Shown: piece by piece, positions 1 to 8,962 of the stretch | How the letters are laid out: each line of letters opens with the position of its first letter | Numbering within the stretch: the first letter of the stretch is position 1 | Source of the DNA: Ancylomarina subtilis | GTDB taxonomy: Bacteria; Bacteroidota; Bacteroidia; Bacteroidales; Marinifilaceae | Length of the DNA: 64,000 nucleotides | Assembly (NCBI RefSeq): GCF_004217115.1 | Contig: NZ_SHKN01000001.1 | Location: 124,001-188,000 of the forward strand | Direction: 5' to 3' | Made by a program: the position numbers and the translations under genes | The notes under the pieces: generated by a model | Seen by the model: the letters and a program-made list of their open reading frames with translations, nothing else | The model's database searches: none | Told to the model about the DNA's origin: nothing

Positions 1-996
1 TTGAAGAGCTGTGCGTGAAACTTCATCCTGCCAGTTTGTATTTGCAGTGATTGGAGAAGTAACATAATCAGGTAGCGCTTTTTTGTCTGCATCAGCTGCA
101 TACATATTGTAATTGTCGTACATCATTTTGTGTACCTTAACATAGCCTTCAGAATCTAACAAGTCCAGCTGGTCTATAGCTTTAGTTTGTCCGATATGCA
201 TATTAAAGTCAACATTGATCTTACCCTTTTTACCTTTTTTTGTTGTGATTAAAACCACCCCATTGGCTGCACGAGAACCATAAATAGCAGCTGCAGCACC
301 ATCTTTAAGAATTTCAAATGATTCAATATCATCAGGGTTTAGTAGAGACATTGAACCTGGAAGTCCATCGATAATGTATAAAGGTTCGTTGTTCCCAACA
401 GTACCAATACCACGAATTGTAATACTTGATCCAGCACCTGGTGCTCCACCATATTTGGTAATTGTAACACCAGCAACTTTACCTTGCAAAGCGTTTACTG
501 CATTTGACGATGGTGTCTTTTTTAGATCTTCACCTTTCACCGAAGATACAGCACCTGTAAGATCACTCTTTTTCTGAGTGCCGTAACCCACAACGACAAC
601 TTCGTCCAGTCCCAGGTTCTCAAATTCTAAAATGATATTTAGACTGTTGCTTTTAACAACCACTTCTTGAGTTGTCATTCCCACAAATGAGAAAATAAGA
701 GTTTGGCCTTCTTCTGCTTGAATAGAGAATTTTCCATCGAAATCGGTACTTGTTCCTATCGCTGTTCCTTTAAGTACAACTGAAACACCTGGGATTGAAA
801 GACCATCATCTGCTGAAGTGACAATACCCGTTACGGTATTTTGTTTTTGTTCAACACCATTGAAACCAGAAGTTTGTGAGGCTTTCACCAGAATAGGTGA
901 AAATAGAATTGCCACGATGCATAGTTTCATGAGCCATGAAACACCGCGTTTTTGCGCATAGTGGAAGGGCGCAAAAGAGTTTGCATTTTTTTTCAT
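1..996 (-). CDS. SusC/RagA-type TonB-dependent outer-membrane transporter, 5' part only
   Basis: The reading frame is open from an ATG at 994-996 to the window edge and gives the first 332 residues. It starts with a long N-terminal signal region (MKKNANSFAPFHYAQ...LFSPILVKAS). A carboxypeptidase-D-regulatory-like beta domain follows (TVTGIVTSADDGLSIPGVSVVLKG), then the SusC signature LDEVVVVGYGTQKKSDLTGAV and a plug domain (LQGKVAGVTI, ITIRGIG, YGSRAANGVVLITTKKG). Family members import oligosaccharides bound by a SusD lipoprotein, using TonB energy. The barrel lies outside the window. The gene is 513 bp downstream of the hybrid regulator on the same strand. A repeat matching the galK operator lies about 400 bp upstream, so galactose-linked control is inferred. 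Confidence 0.93.
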   Translation of the reverse strand, partial: MKKNANSFAPFHYAQKRGVSWLMKLCIVAILFSPILVKASQTSGFNGVEQKQNTVTGIVTSADDGLSIPGVSVVLKGTAIGTSTDFDGKFSIQAEEGQTLIFSFVGMTTQEVVVKSNSLNIILEFENLGLDEVVVVGYGTQKKSDLTGAVSSVKGEDLKKTPSSNAVNALQGKVAGVTITKYGGAPGAGSSITIRGIGTVGNNEPLYIIDGLPGSMSLLNPDDIESFEILKDGAAAAIYGSRAANGVVLITTKKGKKGKINVDFNMHIGQTKAIDQLDLLDSEGYVKVHKMMYDNYNMYAADADKKALPDYVTSPITANTNWQDEVSRTALQ

Positions 997-1270
997 AAAT
1001 TTAGGTTCGTTAAAGTTAATGGCAGTTGTGTTCTTTTTTGCGATGGAAACAACTTAGCCTGTTTAATGTTTGGCAGGGATTGTTGGTAGCTTTCTCTGCC
1101 TTTTTTTGCAATTATATTTTGCTGTAGAGCTGATCGTGATGAACAATCGATCTCAATTTTTACGGTTTTCTTAATGGGTGATTTCATCCTGATTTAGGAT
1201 GTTGTGAGAGATCTCTAGTGTGGTGAATTATTAGAGATAAGAGAGCTTTTTGTCTAGTAAATCCAACATT

Positions 1271-1288
1271 CATACAAACCCTTGTATG
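1271..1288. repeat. Perfect inverted repeat CATACAA-ACCC-TTGTATG
   Basis: Two 7-bp arms flank a 4-bp centre within the putative susC leader, downstream of the predicted -7 element. It could be a small RNA hairpin or a protein operator; the sequence does not decide between them. Confidence 0.4.
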
Positions 1289-1379
1289 ACCTGTTGTGCT
1301 GTTTGTAAAATTTTGCTAGTTTAATCATAATTACCAAAACTGAATTTGTTAATAGTAGCTATCTTTAATTTGTTTGATA

Positions 1380-1387
1380 CAAATATA
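1380..1387 (-). promoter_or_regulatory. Putative -7 element for the leftmost susC
   Basis: On the minus strand this reads TATATTTG, an exact match to the Bacteroidetes TAnnTTTG consensus. No good -33 TTG is present at the usual distance. The tandem GntR-like repeat occupies that region instead. Transcription from here would give a leader of roughly 370 nt. Confidence 0.4.
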
Positions 1388-1395
1388 TAAAAATA

Positions 1396-1417
1396 CCTAC
1401 CAGTTCCTACCAGTATG
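1396..1417. promoter_or_regulatory. Tandem 10-bp-period repeat, candidate GntR (galactose) operator
   Basis: Two CCTACCAGT units lie head-to-tail with a 10-bp period, followed by ATG. Twenty of 22 positions match the site at the galK promoter (40063-40084). The site lies immediately upstream of a minus-strand TATATTTG, where a -33 element would normally be. Binding by the GntR-family protein at 38950-39963 is inferred. Confidence 0.55.
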
Positions 1418-1509
1418 GCAAATAAAAATATTAATTTATAAAAGCGATTTATTTGTTTTAGCTTGTAATACTAGTTTTTACAGAGGTTTTAATGATGAGA
1501 AGAAAATGA

Positions 1510-4500
1510 TTATTCTTTTGTGATATCATATGATTCCAGAAATGTATCTCCATTTTCAGAATTTGCAAGTTGTTTAAATTGTTTGGGTGTGTAGTTGTAC
1601 TCTTTTTTAAAGCACCTTGAAAAATACTTAGGGTCATTAAAGCCCACATTAAATGCAATTTCAGAAATGGTGTAGTTGTGCTTAACCAGAATCATGGCTG
1701 CTTTCTTTAATCTCAGACAGCGCATAAAATCAACCAGGGTTTTGTTGGTAATTGATTGAAATCTACGGTATATGTTCGAATAACTCATATTGAGAGCATT
1801 CGATAAATCTTCCAGTTTAAAATCAGGATTAATCAGATTTTTCTCAAGTTCAATCAGGATTGATTCTATAAATTTTTCGTCGGGTGATTCAACTTGAGGG
1901 GCATCAGTCTGTGTCAGTAATTCTGTTCTGTATTTTTGAATCAGGTTTTTATGTGATTCAAGAATATTATTGACTTTAAAGATCAGCTCTTTCACATTGA
2001 ATGGCTTGTTGATGTATTCAATGGCTCCATATTTTAAACCCTCAAGTTTTGATTGAGTTGTATTTCGTGCTGTAAGGAGAATGATTGGAATATGTTGAGT
2101 CGTTTTTGTATTCTTCAATTCTTTACAAAGAGAAATACCATCCATGATTGGCATCATGATATCGCTAATGATCAGATTAGGCGTTGTTTCTTTCAAAATA
2201 GAAAGGGCTTCTTTTCCATTTTCAGCAGTGAATACATTATAATAAGGACTAAAGGTATCTTTTAGTAAAAGCAACATCTCATAATTGTCCTCAACGATTA
2301 GGAGTTTAATTTTACTATTAGGATTGATGCTTGGTGTGTAGAGATCTTCCTTATTAGAGTCATCAGTTTGAATCATCTCACTTATATCTGTTTTATTGAT
2401 GATCTCATCGGCATTTAAATGTTCACATCCTAAAGGAATTTTTATACTAAATTCAGTCCCCTTGTTTACGGATGATACGACATTGATTTCACCCTTGTGC
2501 AAAGTAATAAGTTCTTTAGTCAGGGCGAGTCCAATTCCTGTTCCCCCCACTTCTTTTCCTTCCTTTGACTGGTAGAACATGTCAAAAATATGTTTTAGAT
2601 TTTCTTCATCTATTCCAATACCCGAATCAGATATTTTTAGAAAGAAATCTTTATAGCTGCTTTGAATTTTAAATTGAATATGTCCTTCACGTGGGGTGAA
2701 TTTAAAGGCATTAGCGAGTAGGTTATAGATCACATGTTCCAGTTTCTCCTTGTCGTACCAAAGCATAATATCATCTTGTTTCGATTCAAAAACAAAGTCA
2801 ATATGCTTAAATCGTGCTTGTTCTGTAAAAGAAAGTGCTATGTTTTCGCAATGTTTCGAGATATTATTTTCACTTGCGCGTAATTGTAGTTTGCCTAATT
2901 CGCGATTTCTTACGGTCATTAACTCAAGTGCAATACGCGACAGGCGTTGGGCGTTATTATGAATAACCTTTAGGCGTTGTTTTAAGAGAAGGTTGCCTTC
3001 GGCTCTTTCTATCATATTTTCGATAGGAGCCATGATGAGGGTTAAGGGAGTCTGAATTTCGTGCGACATCTTTGTAAAGAAATTCATTTTCAGAGCATAG
3101 AGTTCGTTGTTCTTTTCATTTTGCCATTCTTCCAGCATGAGTTTCTTTTTCAGTCGGGCCCACATAATCGAGTAGCGAATGATAAAAAAGAGAGCAACTA
3201 TCAGCGCAAAAGTGTAGATTATATATGCCCACCATCTCTGCCAAAGAGGAGGGAGAATCCTGATTTGCATGGCTTGTGGGGCAATATCCCAGTTATTTCT
3301 TTTTGTTCCTGCTTTTACTTCGAAGGTATAATCCCCATATGGAATATTGGTGTATGTTGCAATTCGCTTATTTTCAGTAGTGATCCAGTCTTTGTCAAAG
3401 CCCTTTAGTCGATAGGCGTAAAAATAATTGGGATCCAAATGATCATTAATCACCGAAAATTGGAAAGAAAATGAAGTTTGCTTGTGATTAAATTCTACCG
3501 ATTTGATATTTTCTATTCCATCTATCAATTGGTCAGGGATAATCTCGTTAGCATCTCTATTTACGACTTTAAGATGGTTGATTTTCAATCGGAACTTTTT
3601 TGTGTTGATTTTCATCTGTGAGGGATCAAAGAAGTTTAAACCTCCAACGCCTCCAAAATAAAGATGATTATTTTGATCTTTACTTGCGCTTCCTGAAAGA
3701 AAAGAGTTTTTTAAAGTTCCGTTTTTCCAGCCATAAAAATAGTCTTCGTGTTTTTGCAGATCCAGATGTGAAATTCCATTTGATCTAGACACCCATAGAT
3801 TTGATGAATCGGTGACAAGGACTGCCGATACCCTGTGAAGATCTTCATTACTAAAGCCCTCTATTGGAATTGTTTTTTTCTCTGAAAGACTAAATTTTAT
3901 CAATTTGGAATAGGAGTTTATCAGATAGAGATGACCATGAAGGTCTGCAGCACCATGTACAACACTGTTCTCGGATAAATTGTTTGTATTTGCTAATTTA
4001 TATGTGGTAAATTTAGATTGGTTTAGTGTCTTGTTTTCCTGAAATAAACAGATACCTCCTTCGAACATACCGACCCACAATTGGTCAAATTCATCTTCGA
4101 TAAATACTTCGGGAACACTCCCTTTTAGTCCATTTTTATTGTGGGGAAAAAATGCAATTTGTTCACCACTTAAAGAGAAAATTGAGATGCCAATATTACT
4201 GCCAACCCAGAGTCTGTCTTTTTTGTCGATATGTAAAGATCTGACATCAGTGGCAAGTTGTCCCTTTCCATTTGTTACATCAACGGATTTAAAATAATTT
4301 GTCGTTGTATTAAAATACATCAAGCCATTGAGGTATGTTCCGATCCATTTATTATGATTTTTATCTTCGACCATTGCTTGAATGTAATTGCCTTTTAAGC
4401 CGTGTGCACTCTTTGTTTTTGCAATGTATTGTTTATTGGTGTTAGCTTTCTTATTTATTTGGGTAATGCCTTCTCCGTCTGTTCCGATCCATAAATCACC

Positions 4501-5604
4501 ATTTTTGCAATTGAGAATAGATAGAACGCGAGTTGGTGAACCTGAAATACTACCGGAATGATAGCCAACTGTTGTTGATTCGTTTGCCAGAATATTAATA
4601 CTTCCATAGTTTGTAAAAACCCAAATGTCATTATTCTGGGTCTCTCCAATACCAATTACCGTGTTACTTTGAAGTGAGAATTTATTGGTTTTAGAATGGT
4701 TGTAGATTTTGATTTGTTTTGTTTTTGGGCTTACCCGGTACAATCCTCCGCCATCAGTTCCAATCCAAATCAGTCCTTTGCTATCTCGAAACATTCGAAT
4801 AAGCATATTGGTTGGAATAAAATGTGATGTTTGGGCTTGATTATGGAAGTGTTCGTAGGATTGATTTTCTAAATTATAATAGAATAAGCCATAGAGTTCT
4901 GTCCCTATCCATAAATTACCATCAAAATCGGTCGTTAAGATTAATTTATTAAATGGGTTGTTGAATGGGCCTTTTAGTTCAGTCAGTTTTTTGTTTGAAA
5001 GATCACCCTTAAAAATCCGACCTTTATTTGTACTGAACCAAACGGAGTTGTGCTTTGCCATTGAAATGGACGTAATCGTTTCATTGGAGGAGTGAATATT
5101 GAATTCGGTTCGAGTCGAGTCAATTAAAGATAATCCGGTGAGGGTTCCAAAATTACTACCCAACCAAAGTCTGCTTGAATCGATACTGAAGGCTTCAAAA
5201 TATTGATGTTCCTGAAGGGGGTGAAAATCAGAAAACTGAGCATGAAATTTACCCGATGTCATGAGTTTGGAAATTGAACCCAGTTTGGATACACCCCAAA
5301 TATGTCCCTTTTGATCTTTTCTTAGTCCCAATGTTGAACTCTGCGGAACCTTTTGACCAAAAACTTCCTGAAATGGGTATTTGCGGTATTCATAACCGTC
5401 AAAGCGAAGAATGCCCAGATGAGAGTTTAGCCACAGATAACCTAAAGAATCTTCAATCACATTTGTAGCAATGGTATTCTGACGATCGACTTCAACATCC
5501 AGATGAATAAAATTCGTTGATTCTTGTGCTTTGGAAAATAAAAAAGAATGACATATCACTATAAGCAGAATGAGCTTAATCAGTTGTGAATTGTTCTTTG
5601 TCAT
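1510..5604 (-). CDS. Hybrid two-component system regulator (HTCS) of polysaccharide utilisation
   Basis: The 1364-residue protein has the full HTCS order. A signal peptide (MTKNNSQ...FLFSKAQ) leads into a periplasmic sensor of Reg_prop propeller repeats (many LWIG-type repeats, residues ~30-690) and a Y_Y_Y domain at ~705-770. A membrane helix (~791-812) follows. The HisKA domain has phospho-acceptor H848 in SHEIQTPLTLI. The HATPase shows NLLANAFKFTP, DSGIGI and GGTGIGLAL. The receiver domain has D1148 in LIISDIMMP, and a C-terminal AraC helix-turn-helix covers ~1270-1355. Such proteins sense oligosaccharides in the periplasm and activate neighbouring susCD genes. It is divergent from susC at 5877 and probably controls that operon through the 21-bp-period repeats at 5726-5760. 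Confidence 0.96.
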   Translation of the reverse strand: MTKNNSQLIKLILLIVICHSFLFSKAQESTNFIHLDVEVDRQNTIATNVIEDSLGYLWLNSHLGILRFDGYEYRKYPFQEVFGQKVPQSSTLGLRKDQKGHIWGVSKLGSISKLMTSGKFHAQFSDFHPLQEHQYFEAFSIDSSRLWLGSNFGTLTGLSLIDSTRTEFNIHSSNETITSISMAKHNSVWFSTNKGRIFKGDLSNKKLTELKGPFNNPFNKLILTTDFDGNLWIGTELYGLFYYNLENQSYEHFHNQAQTSHFIPTNMLIRMFRDSKGLIWIGTDGGGLYRVSPKTKQIKIYNHSKTNKFSLQSNTVIGIGETQNNDIWVFTNYGSINILANESTTVGYHSGSISGSPTRVLSILNCKNGDLWIGTDGEGITQINKKANTNKQYIAKTKSAHGLKGNYIQAMVEDKNHNKWIGTYLNGLMYFNTTTNYFKSVDVTNGKGQLATDVRSLHIDKKDRLWVGSNIGISIFSLSGEQIAFFPHNKNGLKGSVPEVFIEDEFDQLWVGMFEGGICLFQENKTLNQSKFTTYKLANTNNLSENSVVHGAADLHGHLYLINSYSKLIKFSLSEKKTIPIEGFSNEDLHRVSAVLVTDSSNLWVSRSNGISHLDLQKHEDYFYGWKNGTLKNSFLSGSASKDQNNHLYFGGVGGLNFFDPSQMKINTKKFRLKINHLKVVNRDANEIIPDQLIDGIENIKSVEFNHKQTSFSFQFSVINDHLDPNYFYAYRLKGFDKDWITTENKRIATYTNIPYGDYTFEVKAGTKRNNWDIAPQAMQIRILPPLWQRWWAYIIYTFALIVALFFIIRYSIMWARLKKKLMLEEWQNEKNNELYALKMNFFTKMSHEIQTPLTLIMAPIENMIERAEGNLLLKQRLKVIHNNAQRLSRIALELMTVRNRELGKLQLRASENNISKHCENIALSFTEQARFKHIDFVFESKQDDIMLWYDKEKLEHVIYNLLANAFKFTPREGHIQFKIQSSYKDFFLKISDSGIGIDEENLKHIFDMFYQSKEGKEVGGTGIGLALTKELITLHKGEINVVSSVNKGTEFSIKIPLGCEHLNADEIINKTDISEMIQTDDSNKEDLYTPSINPNSKIKLLIVEDNYEMLLLLKDTFSPYYNVFTAENGKEALSILKETTPNLIISDIMMPIMDGISLCKELKNTKTTQHIPIILLTARNTTQSKLEGLKYGAIEYINKPFNVKELIFKVNNILESHKNLIQKYRTELLTQTDAPQVESPDEKFIESILIELEKNLINPDFKLEDLSNALNMSYSNIYRRFQSITNKTLVDFMRCLRLKKAAMILVKHNYTISEIAFNVGFNDPKYFSRCFKKEYNYTPKQFKQLANSENGDTFLESYDITKE

Positions 5605-5634
5605 GAGGGGTGGTTTAGGTTGTTACTAACAAAA

Positions 5635-5665
5635 CAAAAATAGAAATCTGGCTGTCGTCTTCCAA
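5635..5665 (-). promoter_or_regulatory. Promoter of the HTCS gene
   Basis: The minus strand shows TTG (5663-5665), a 20-bp spacer and TATTTTTG (5635-5642), fitting the Bacteroidetes -33/-7 consensus exactly. Transcription would begin about 25 nt upstream of the HTCS ATG. Confidence 0.65.
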
Positions 5666-5725
5666 GTAAATACCGGTGAATGTCTGCAAAAAAAAACGCT
5701 GTATGTGTTTCTGATATAGGCTTGT

Positions 5726-5760
5726 GGAAAAATGTCTACCAATTAGCCTAAAATGTCCAC
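5726..5760. promoter_or_regulatory. 21-bp-period direct repeat, candidate HTCS binding site
   Basis: GGAAAAATGTCTAC (5726-5739) and CCTAAAATGTCCAC (5747-5760) align at 10 of 14 positions with an exact 21-bp period, two helical turns. This is the geometry expected for two half-sites bound in tandem by AraC-type DNA-binding domains. The pair lies between the divergent HTCS and susC genes, ending 22 bp before a near-consensus -7 element for susC. Confidence 0.55.
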
Positions 5761-5781
5761 TTTTTTAATAATGCAATTCTA

Positions 5782-5789
5782 CAATTTTG
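5782..5789 (+). promoter_or_regulatory. Putative -7 element of susC operon
   Basis: CAATTTTG differs from TAnnTTTG at one position. It lies just downstream of the 21-bp direct repeat, a spacing suited to an activator-dependent promoter. A clear -33 element is missing, as expected if activation is needed. Confidence 0.35.
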
Positions 5790-5876
5790 GAACACTCATC
5801 ATCAGGCAAGTCGACTAACATGAAATCTTGTGTGGTTGATGATGAAAAAAAAAACCTAATTAAAACAAAAACCTCT

Positions 5877-8825
5877 ATGAAAAACATTTTGTTGACTATT
5901 TGTTTGTGTGTGTTGGGGCTTGCCTCGTATGCACAGGACGGAGTCGTTAAAGGAAAAATTTTGGACAGTAGTGGACTACCTCTTCCGGGTGTAAACATCT
6001 TGGTAAAGGGAACGACCAATGGAACCTCTACTGATTTTGATGGAAATTATGAGTTGAAATGCGCTATGGGAGATGAGTTGATTTTTTCTTTCATGGGATT
6101 TAAAACGCAAACGATTACTGTCGAATCCTGGCTTATCAATCGTACTCTCGAAGATGATGCTGAGATGCTCGATGAGTTGGTTGTTGTTGGTTATGGTGTT
6201 CAGAAGAAGTCAAATATGACCGGATCTGTTACCAATATCAAGGCAGATGATCTAAAGTCGGTGACAACACCGAATATTGCCAACATGCTACAAGGGAAAG
6301 CAGCCGGGGTATATGTAAGTGCAAATTCAGGTTTGCCAGGAGCGGCACCAAAAATTAGAATTCGAGGTAAATCAACTTTGAGTGGTAGTGTTGACCCTCT
6401 TTGGGTTGTTGATGGTGTGATTCAATCTGAAGCTCCGGATTTGAATGCTCAGGATATCGAATCGACAACTGTCTTGAAAGACGCTTCGGCAACGGCACTA
6501 TATGGTTCACGTGCAGCTAATGGCGTAGTTCTGGTAACAACACGAAGTGCAAAAGAAGGTCAGTCTAAAATCAACGTTTCAGTTAAGACAGGTGTTAGCC
6601 AATTATCATTGGGCAATTTCTCTATGATGAATGCTGCTGAAATGACAGATTACATTAAATCTTTTGGAAATGGATATGCTGATCTTGATTGGTTTACTGA
6701 GGATGCTCAGGCAATTGATACCGATTGGTTTGATGAAGGTACAAAACTGGGTGTCGTTCAGGATTATGGCATTTCGTTCAGTGGTGGAAATGACAAGATG
6801 AAGACTTATATTTCTGGGAACGTATATGATGAGTCAGGTGCCGTAAAGGGCTATGATTATACACGATATTCTGGCAGAATGAATGTTGATTATAAAATTA
6901 GAGATTATTTGACTTTACATCCAAAAATGAGTTTTACGTATAAGGATATTTCTGACAAACAACAAGGTGTTGGGGAAATGTTTTTGAATATGCCATACGA
7001 TCGTCCTCGCGATGATAATGGTGATATCATCAATCCTAAAGATGAAAGTGTCGGTTGGATTGGTCGTGACAGAAGTAATTCTATTTACGATTTGCAGTGG
7101 AACTATTCGGAGTCTTCAACTTTAAAACTATCTCCTTATTTAGGTTTTGATGTCAATATTGCTCCGGGTTTAACTTTTGTATCATCGAACAGTTTCGATT
7201 ATCAGCATCATAATTCAATGTCTTATACCGATCCGATGTCCAATTCAGGGAAAAATGATAAGGGAGCAATATCGAATTATCATTGGAAAAGTATGAATCG
7301 TTTTTCGAATCAGTTGTTACGATTTACAAAATCGATAGATGAGCATTTCTTTACCGTGATGGCTGCTTATGAGTACAACGATTATAAATGGTCAACAACA
7401 AAAGCTCAGAAAAATGGTATCGTATCGGGTACCAGTATTTTAGATGCAGGTGCTGAGATGAAGAATATTGAAGGATCTCAGGATAAGTATGCCTTTAAAT
7501 CTTATTTGTTTAATGCCAACTATTCGTATGCATCTCGTTATATGGGACAGTTTTCTTTCCGTCGAGATGGTTCTTCTAAGTTTGGTAAGGATACGCAGTT
7601 TGGTAATTTTTATTCGATTAGTGGGGGATGGAACATTCATAATGAAGATTTCTTTGACATCAAAGAGATTAATGTGTTGAAATTTCGTGCCAGCTATGGT
7701 GTTTTAGGTAATACTCCTAGCGATTATACGGCTAGTGGTAAAAGTAATTATCATCCAAGTAAGGAGCTTTATTCAATTACGAATCAGTATAATAAATATC
7801 CTGTGGTTTCAGCCGATCAGTTAGGCAACGATGATTTAACCTGGGAAAAGACTTATAGTACAAACTTTGCTCTTGATACCCGTTTTCTTGATCGTTTTGA
7901 TATCAATATGGAATATTACATTAAGGATACTAAGGATCTTCTGTATTATGTGACTTTACCAGCTACAGCAGGATTTAAAGGTTATTGGGAAAATATTGGA
8001 GCCGTTAAAAATCAGGGGTTTGAATTCATGTTTGGAGCGGATATTTTTAAAGGAACTGATAATGGTTTTGCTTGGCATATTGATGCCAATATTGGCATTA
8101 ATACCAATGAAGTTCAGGAATTGTATCAGAATAAAGACTACACATCGGGGAATAAAATCCGACGCGAAGGTGAAGATATCGATACCTGGTACATGCGTAA
8201 ATGGGCTGGTGTAAATACCGAAGATGGTAAGCCTCAATGGGAAATCGTTGGTGAAGATGGTGAAAAAACATTAACAAGTAACTGGAATGATGGAACTATA
8301 CAGATGGTAGGATCAGCTACGCCTGATTACTTTGGGGGTTTATCTTCGGTTATGACATACAAAAACTTTAGTTTAAGTATGAATATGGATTTTGTTCAGG
8401 GAATTGATATTTATAACTCAAGCCGAGAATTGTATGATAATGACGGTGCTTATGCAAGTTTTAATTCCATGTCATTAAAATCGGGATGGAGCAGATGGAC
8501 AAAACCTGGTGATAAAGCAACTCATCCTCAAGCGATGAATGGGGGTAATAGTCTTTCCAATAAGACATCATCTCGTTATTTAGAAGATGGTAGTTATATC
8601 AAGTTACGCAATGTGACCTTGAATTATTCGTTCGCAGGTTTAAAAACAAAGACTTTTTTGAATAATCTAAGTGTTTACGCTTCAGTTGAAAATGTGTTTA
8701 CGATTACTGACTTCTCGGGTGTCGATCCTGAAGTAGGTGATGAGAATTCTGAAGGTGAGACTTCTCAGTATGGCGATTATGCAATTCCAAGACGATTTAT
8801 GTTTGGATTTAACTTCTCGTTCTAG
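5877..8825 (+). CDS. SusC/RagA-type TonB-dependent outer-membrane transporter
   Basis: The 982-residue protein begins with signal peptide MKNILLTICLCVLGLASYAQ. An earlier in-frame ATG at 5787 would put about 30 hydrophilic residues ahead of the signal, so the 5877 start is preferred. A carboxypeptidase-D-like domain follows (VVKGKILDSSGLPLPGVNILVKG, ~24-105). The plug carries DELVVVGYGVQKKSNMTGSV and YGSRAANGVVLVTT, and a long TonB-dependent barrel ends in an aromatic Phe (MFGFNFSF). It imports glycan fragments with its SusD partner encoded 137 bp downstream. It is the first gene of a five-gene plus-strand operon and is probably activated by the divergent HTCS. The imported substrate is not evident from sequence. 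Confidence 0.95.
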   Translation: MKNILLTICLCVLGLASYAQDGVVKGKILDSSGLPLPGVNILVKGTTNGTSTDFDGNYELKCAMGDELIFSFMGFKTQTITVESWLINRTLEDDAEMLDELVVVGYGVQKKSNMTGSVTNIKADDLKSVTTPNIANMLQGKAAGVYVSANSGLPGAAPKIRIRGKSTLSGSVDPLWVVDGVIQSEAPDLNAQDIESTTVLKDASATALYGSRAANGVVLVTTRSAKEGQSKINVSVKTGVSQLSLGNFSMMNAAEMTDYIKSFGNGYADLDWFTEDAQAIDTDWFDEGTKLGVVQDYGISFSGGNDKMKTYISGNVYDESGAVKGYDYTRYSGRMNVDYKIRDYLTLHPKMSFTYKDISDKQQGVGEMFLNMPYDRPRDDNGDIINPKDESVGWIGRDRSNSIYDLQWNYSESSTLKLSPYLGFDVNIAPGLTFVSSNSFDYQHHNSMSYTDPMSNSGKNDKGAISNYHWKSMNRFSNQLLRFTKSIDEHFFTVMAAYEYNDYKWSTTKAQKNGIVSGTSILDAGAEMKNIEGSQDKYAFKSYLFNANYSYASRYMGQFSFRRDGSSKFGKDTQFGNFYSISGGWNIHNEDFFDIKEINVLKFRASYGVLGNTPSDYTASGKSNYHPSKELYSITNQYNKYPVVSADQLGNDDLTWEKTYSTNFALDTRFLDRFDINMEYYIKDTKDLLYYVTLPATAGFKGYWENIGAVKNQGFEFMFGADIFKGTDNGFAWHIDANIGINTNEVQELYQNKDYTSGNKIRREGEDIDTWYMRKWAGVNTEDGKPQWEIVGEDGEKTLTSNWNDGTIQMVGSATPDYFGGLSSVMTYKNFSLSMNMDFVQGIDIYNSSRELYDNDGAYASFNSMSLKSGWSRWTKPGDKATHPQAMNGGNSLSNKTSSRYLEDGSYIKLRNVTLNYSFAGLKTKTFLNNLSVYASVENVFTITDFSGVDPEVGDENSEGETSQYGDYAIPRRFMFGFNFSF

Positions 8826-8962
8826 AAGATATAGTTGTTGTAGTCATTATATTTCAAATACCAATTGATATAATATCCTAACCAATAGTGTTTAGACAAA
8901 TGAAGTTTTTCTTCAATATTTTAATGTCTCTAAGCTTTTGCAGGATACTAAATTTTAAACAA

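Larger units (their letters stand above)
997..1509. other. 513-bp intergenic leader between HTCS gene and partial susC
   Basis: No convincing gene is seen. The stretch holds a tandem GntR-like operator, a minus-strand -7 element and an inverted repeat, each listed separately. A 64-codon frame (993-1187, minus) ends in TGA overlapping the susC ATG, but its product shows no recognisable domain, so it is not called. Confidence 0.5.

Noticed and set aside
993-1187. 64-codon minus-strand frame upstream of susC
   Set aside because: No recognisable domain, no start signal, and its last residues simply read the shared susC leader; kept only as a possible leader peptide.
5787-5876. N-terminal extension of the susC at 5877
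   Set aside because: The extra 30 residues are hydrophilic and precede a complete signal peptide, and the DNA overlaps the -7 element.
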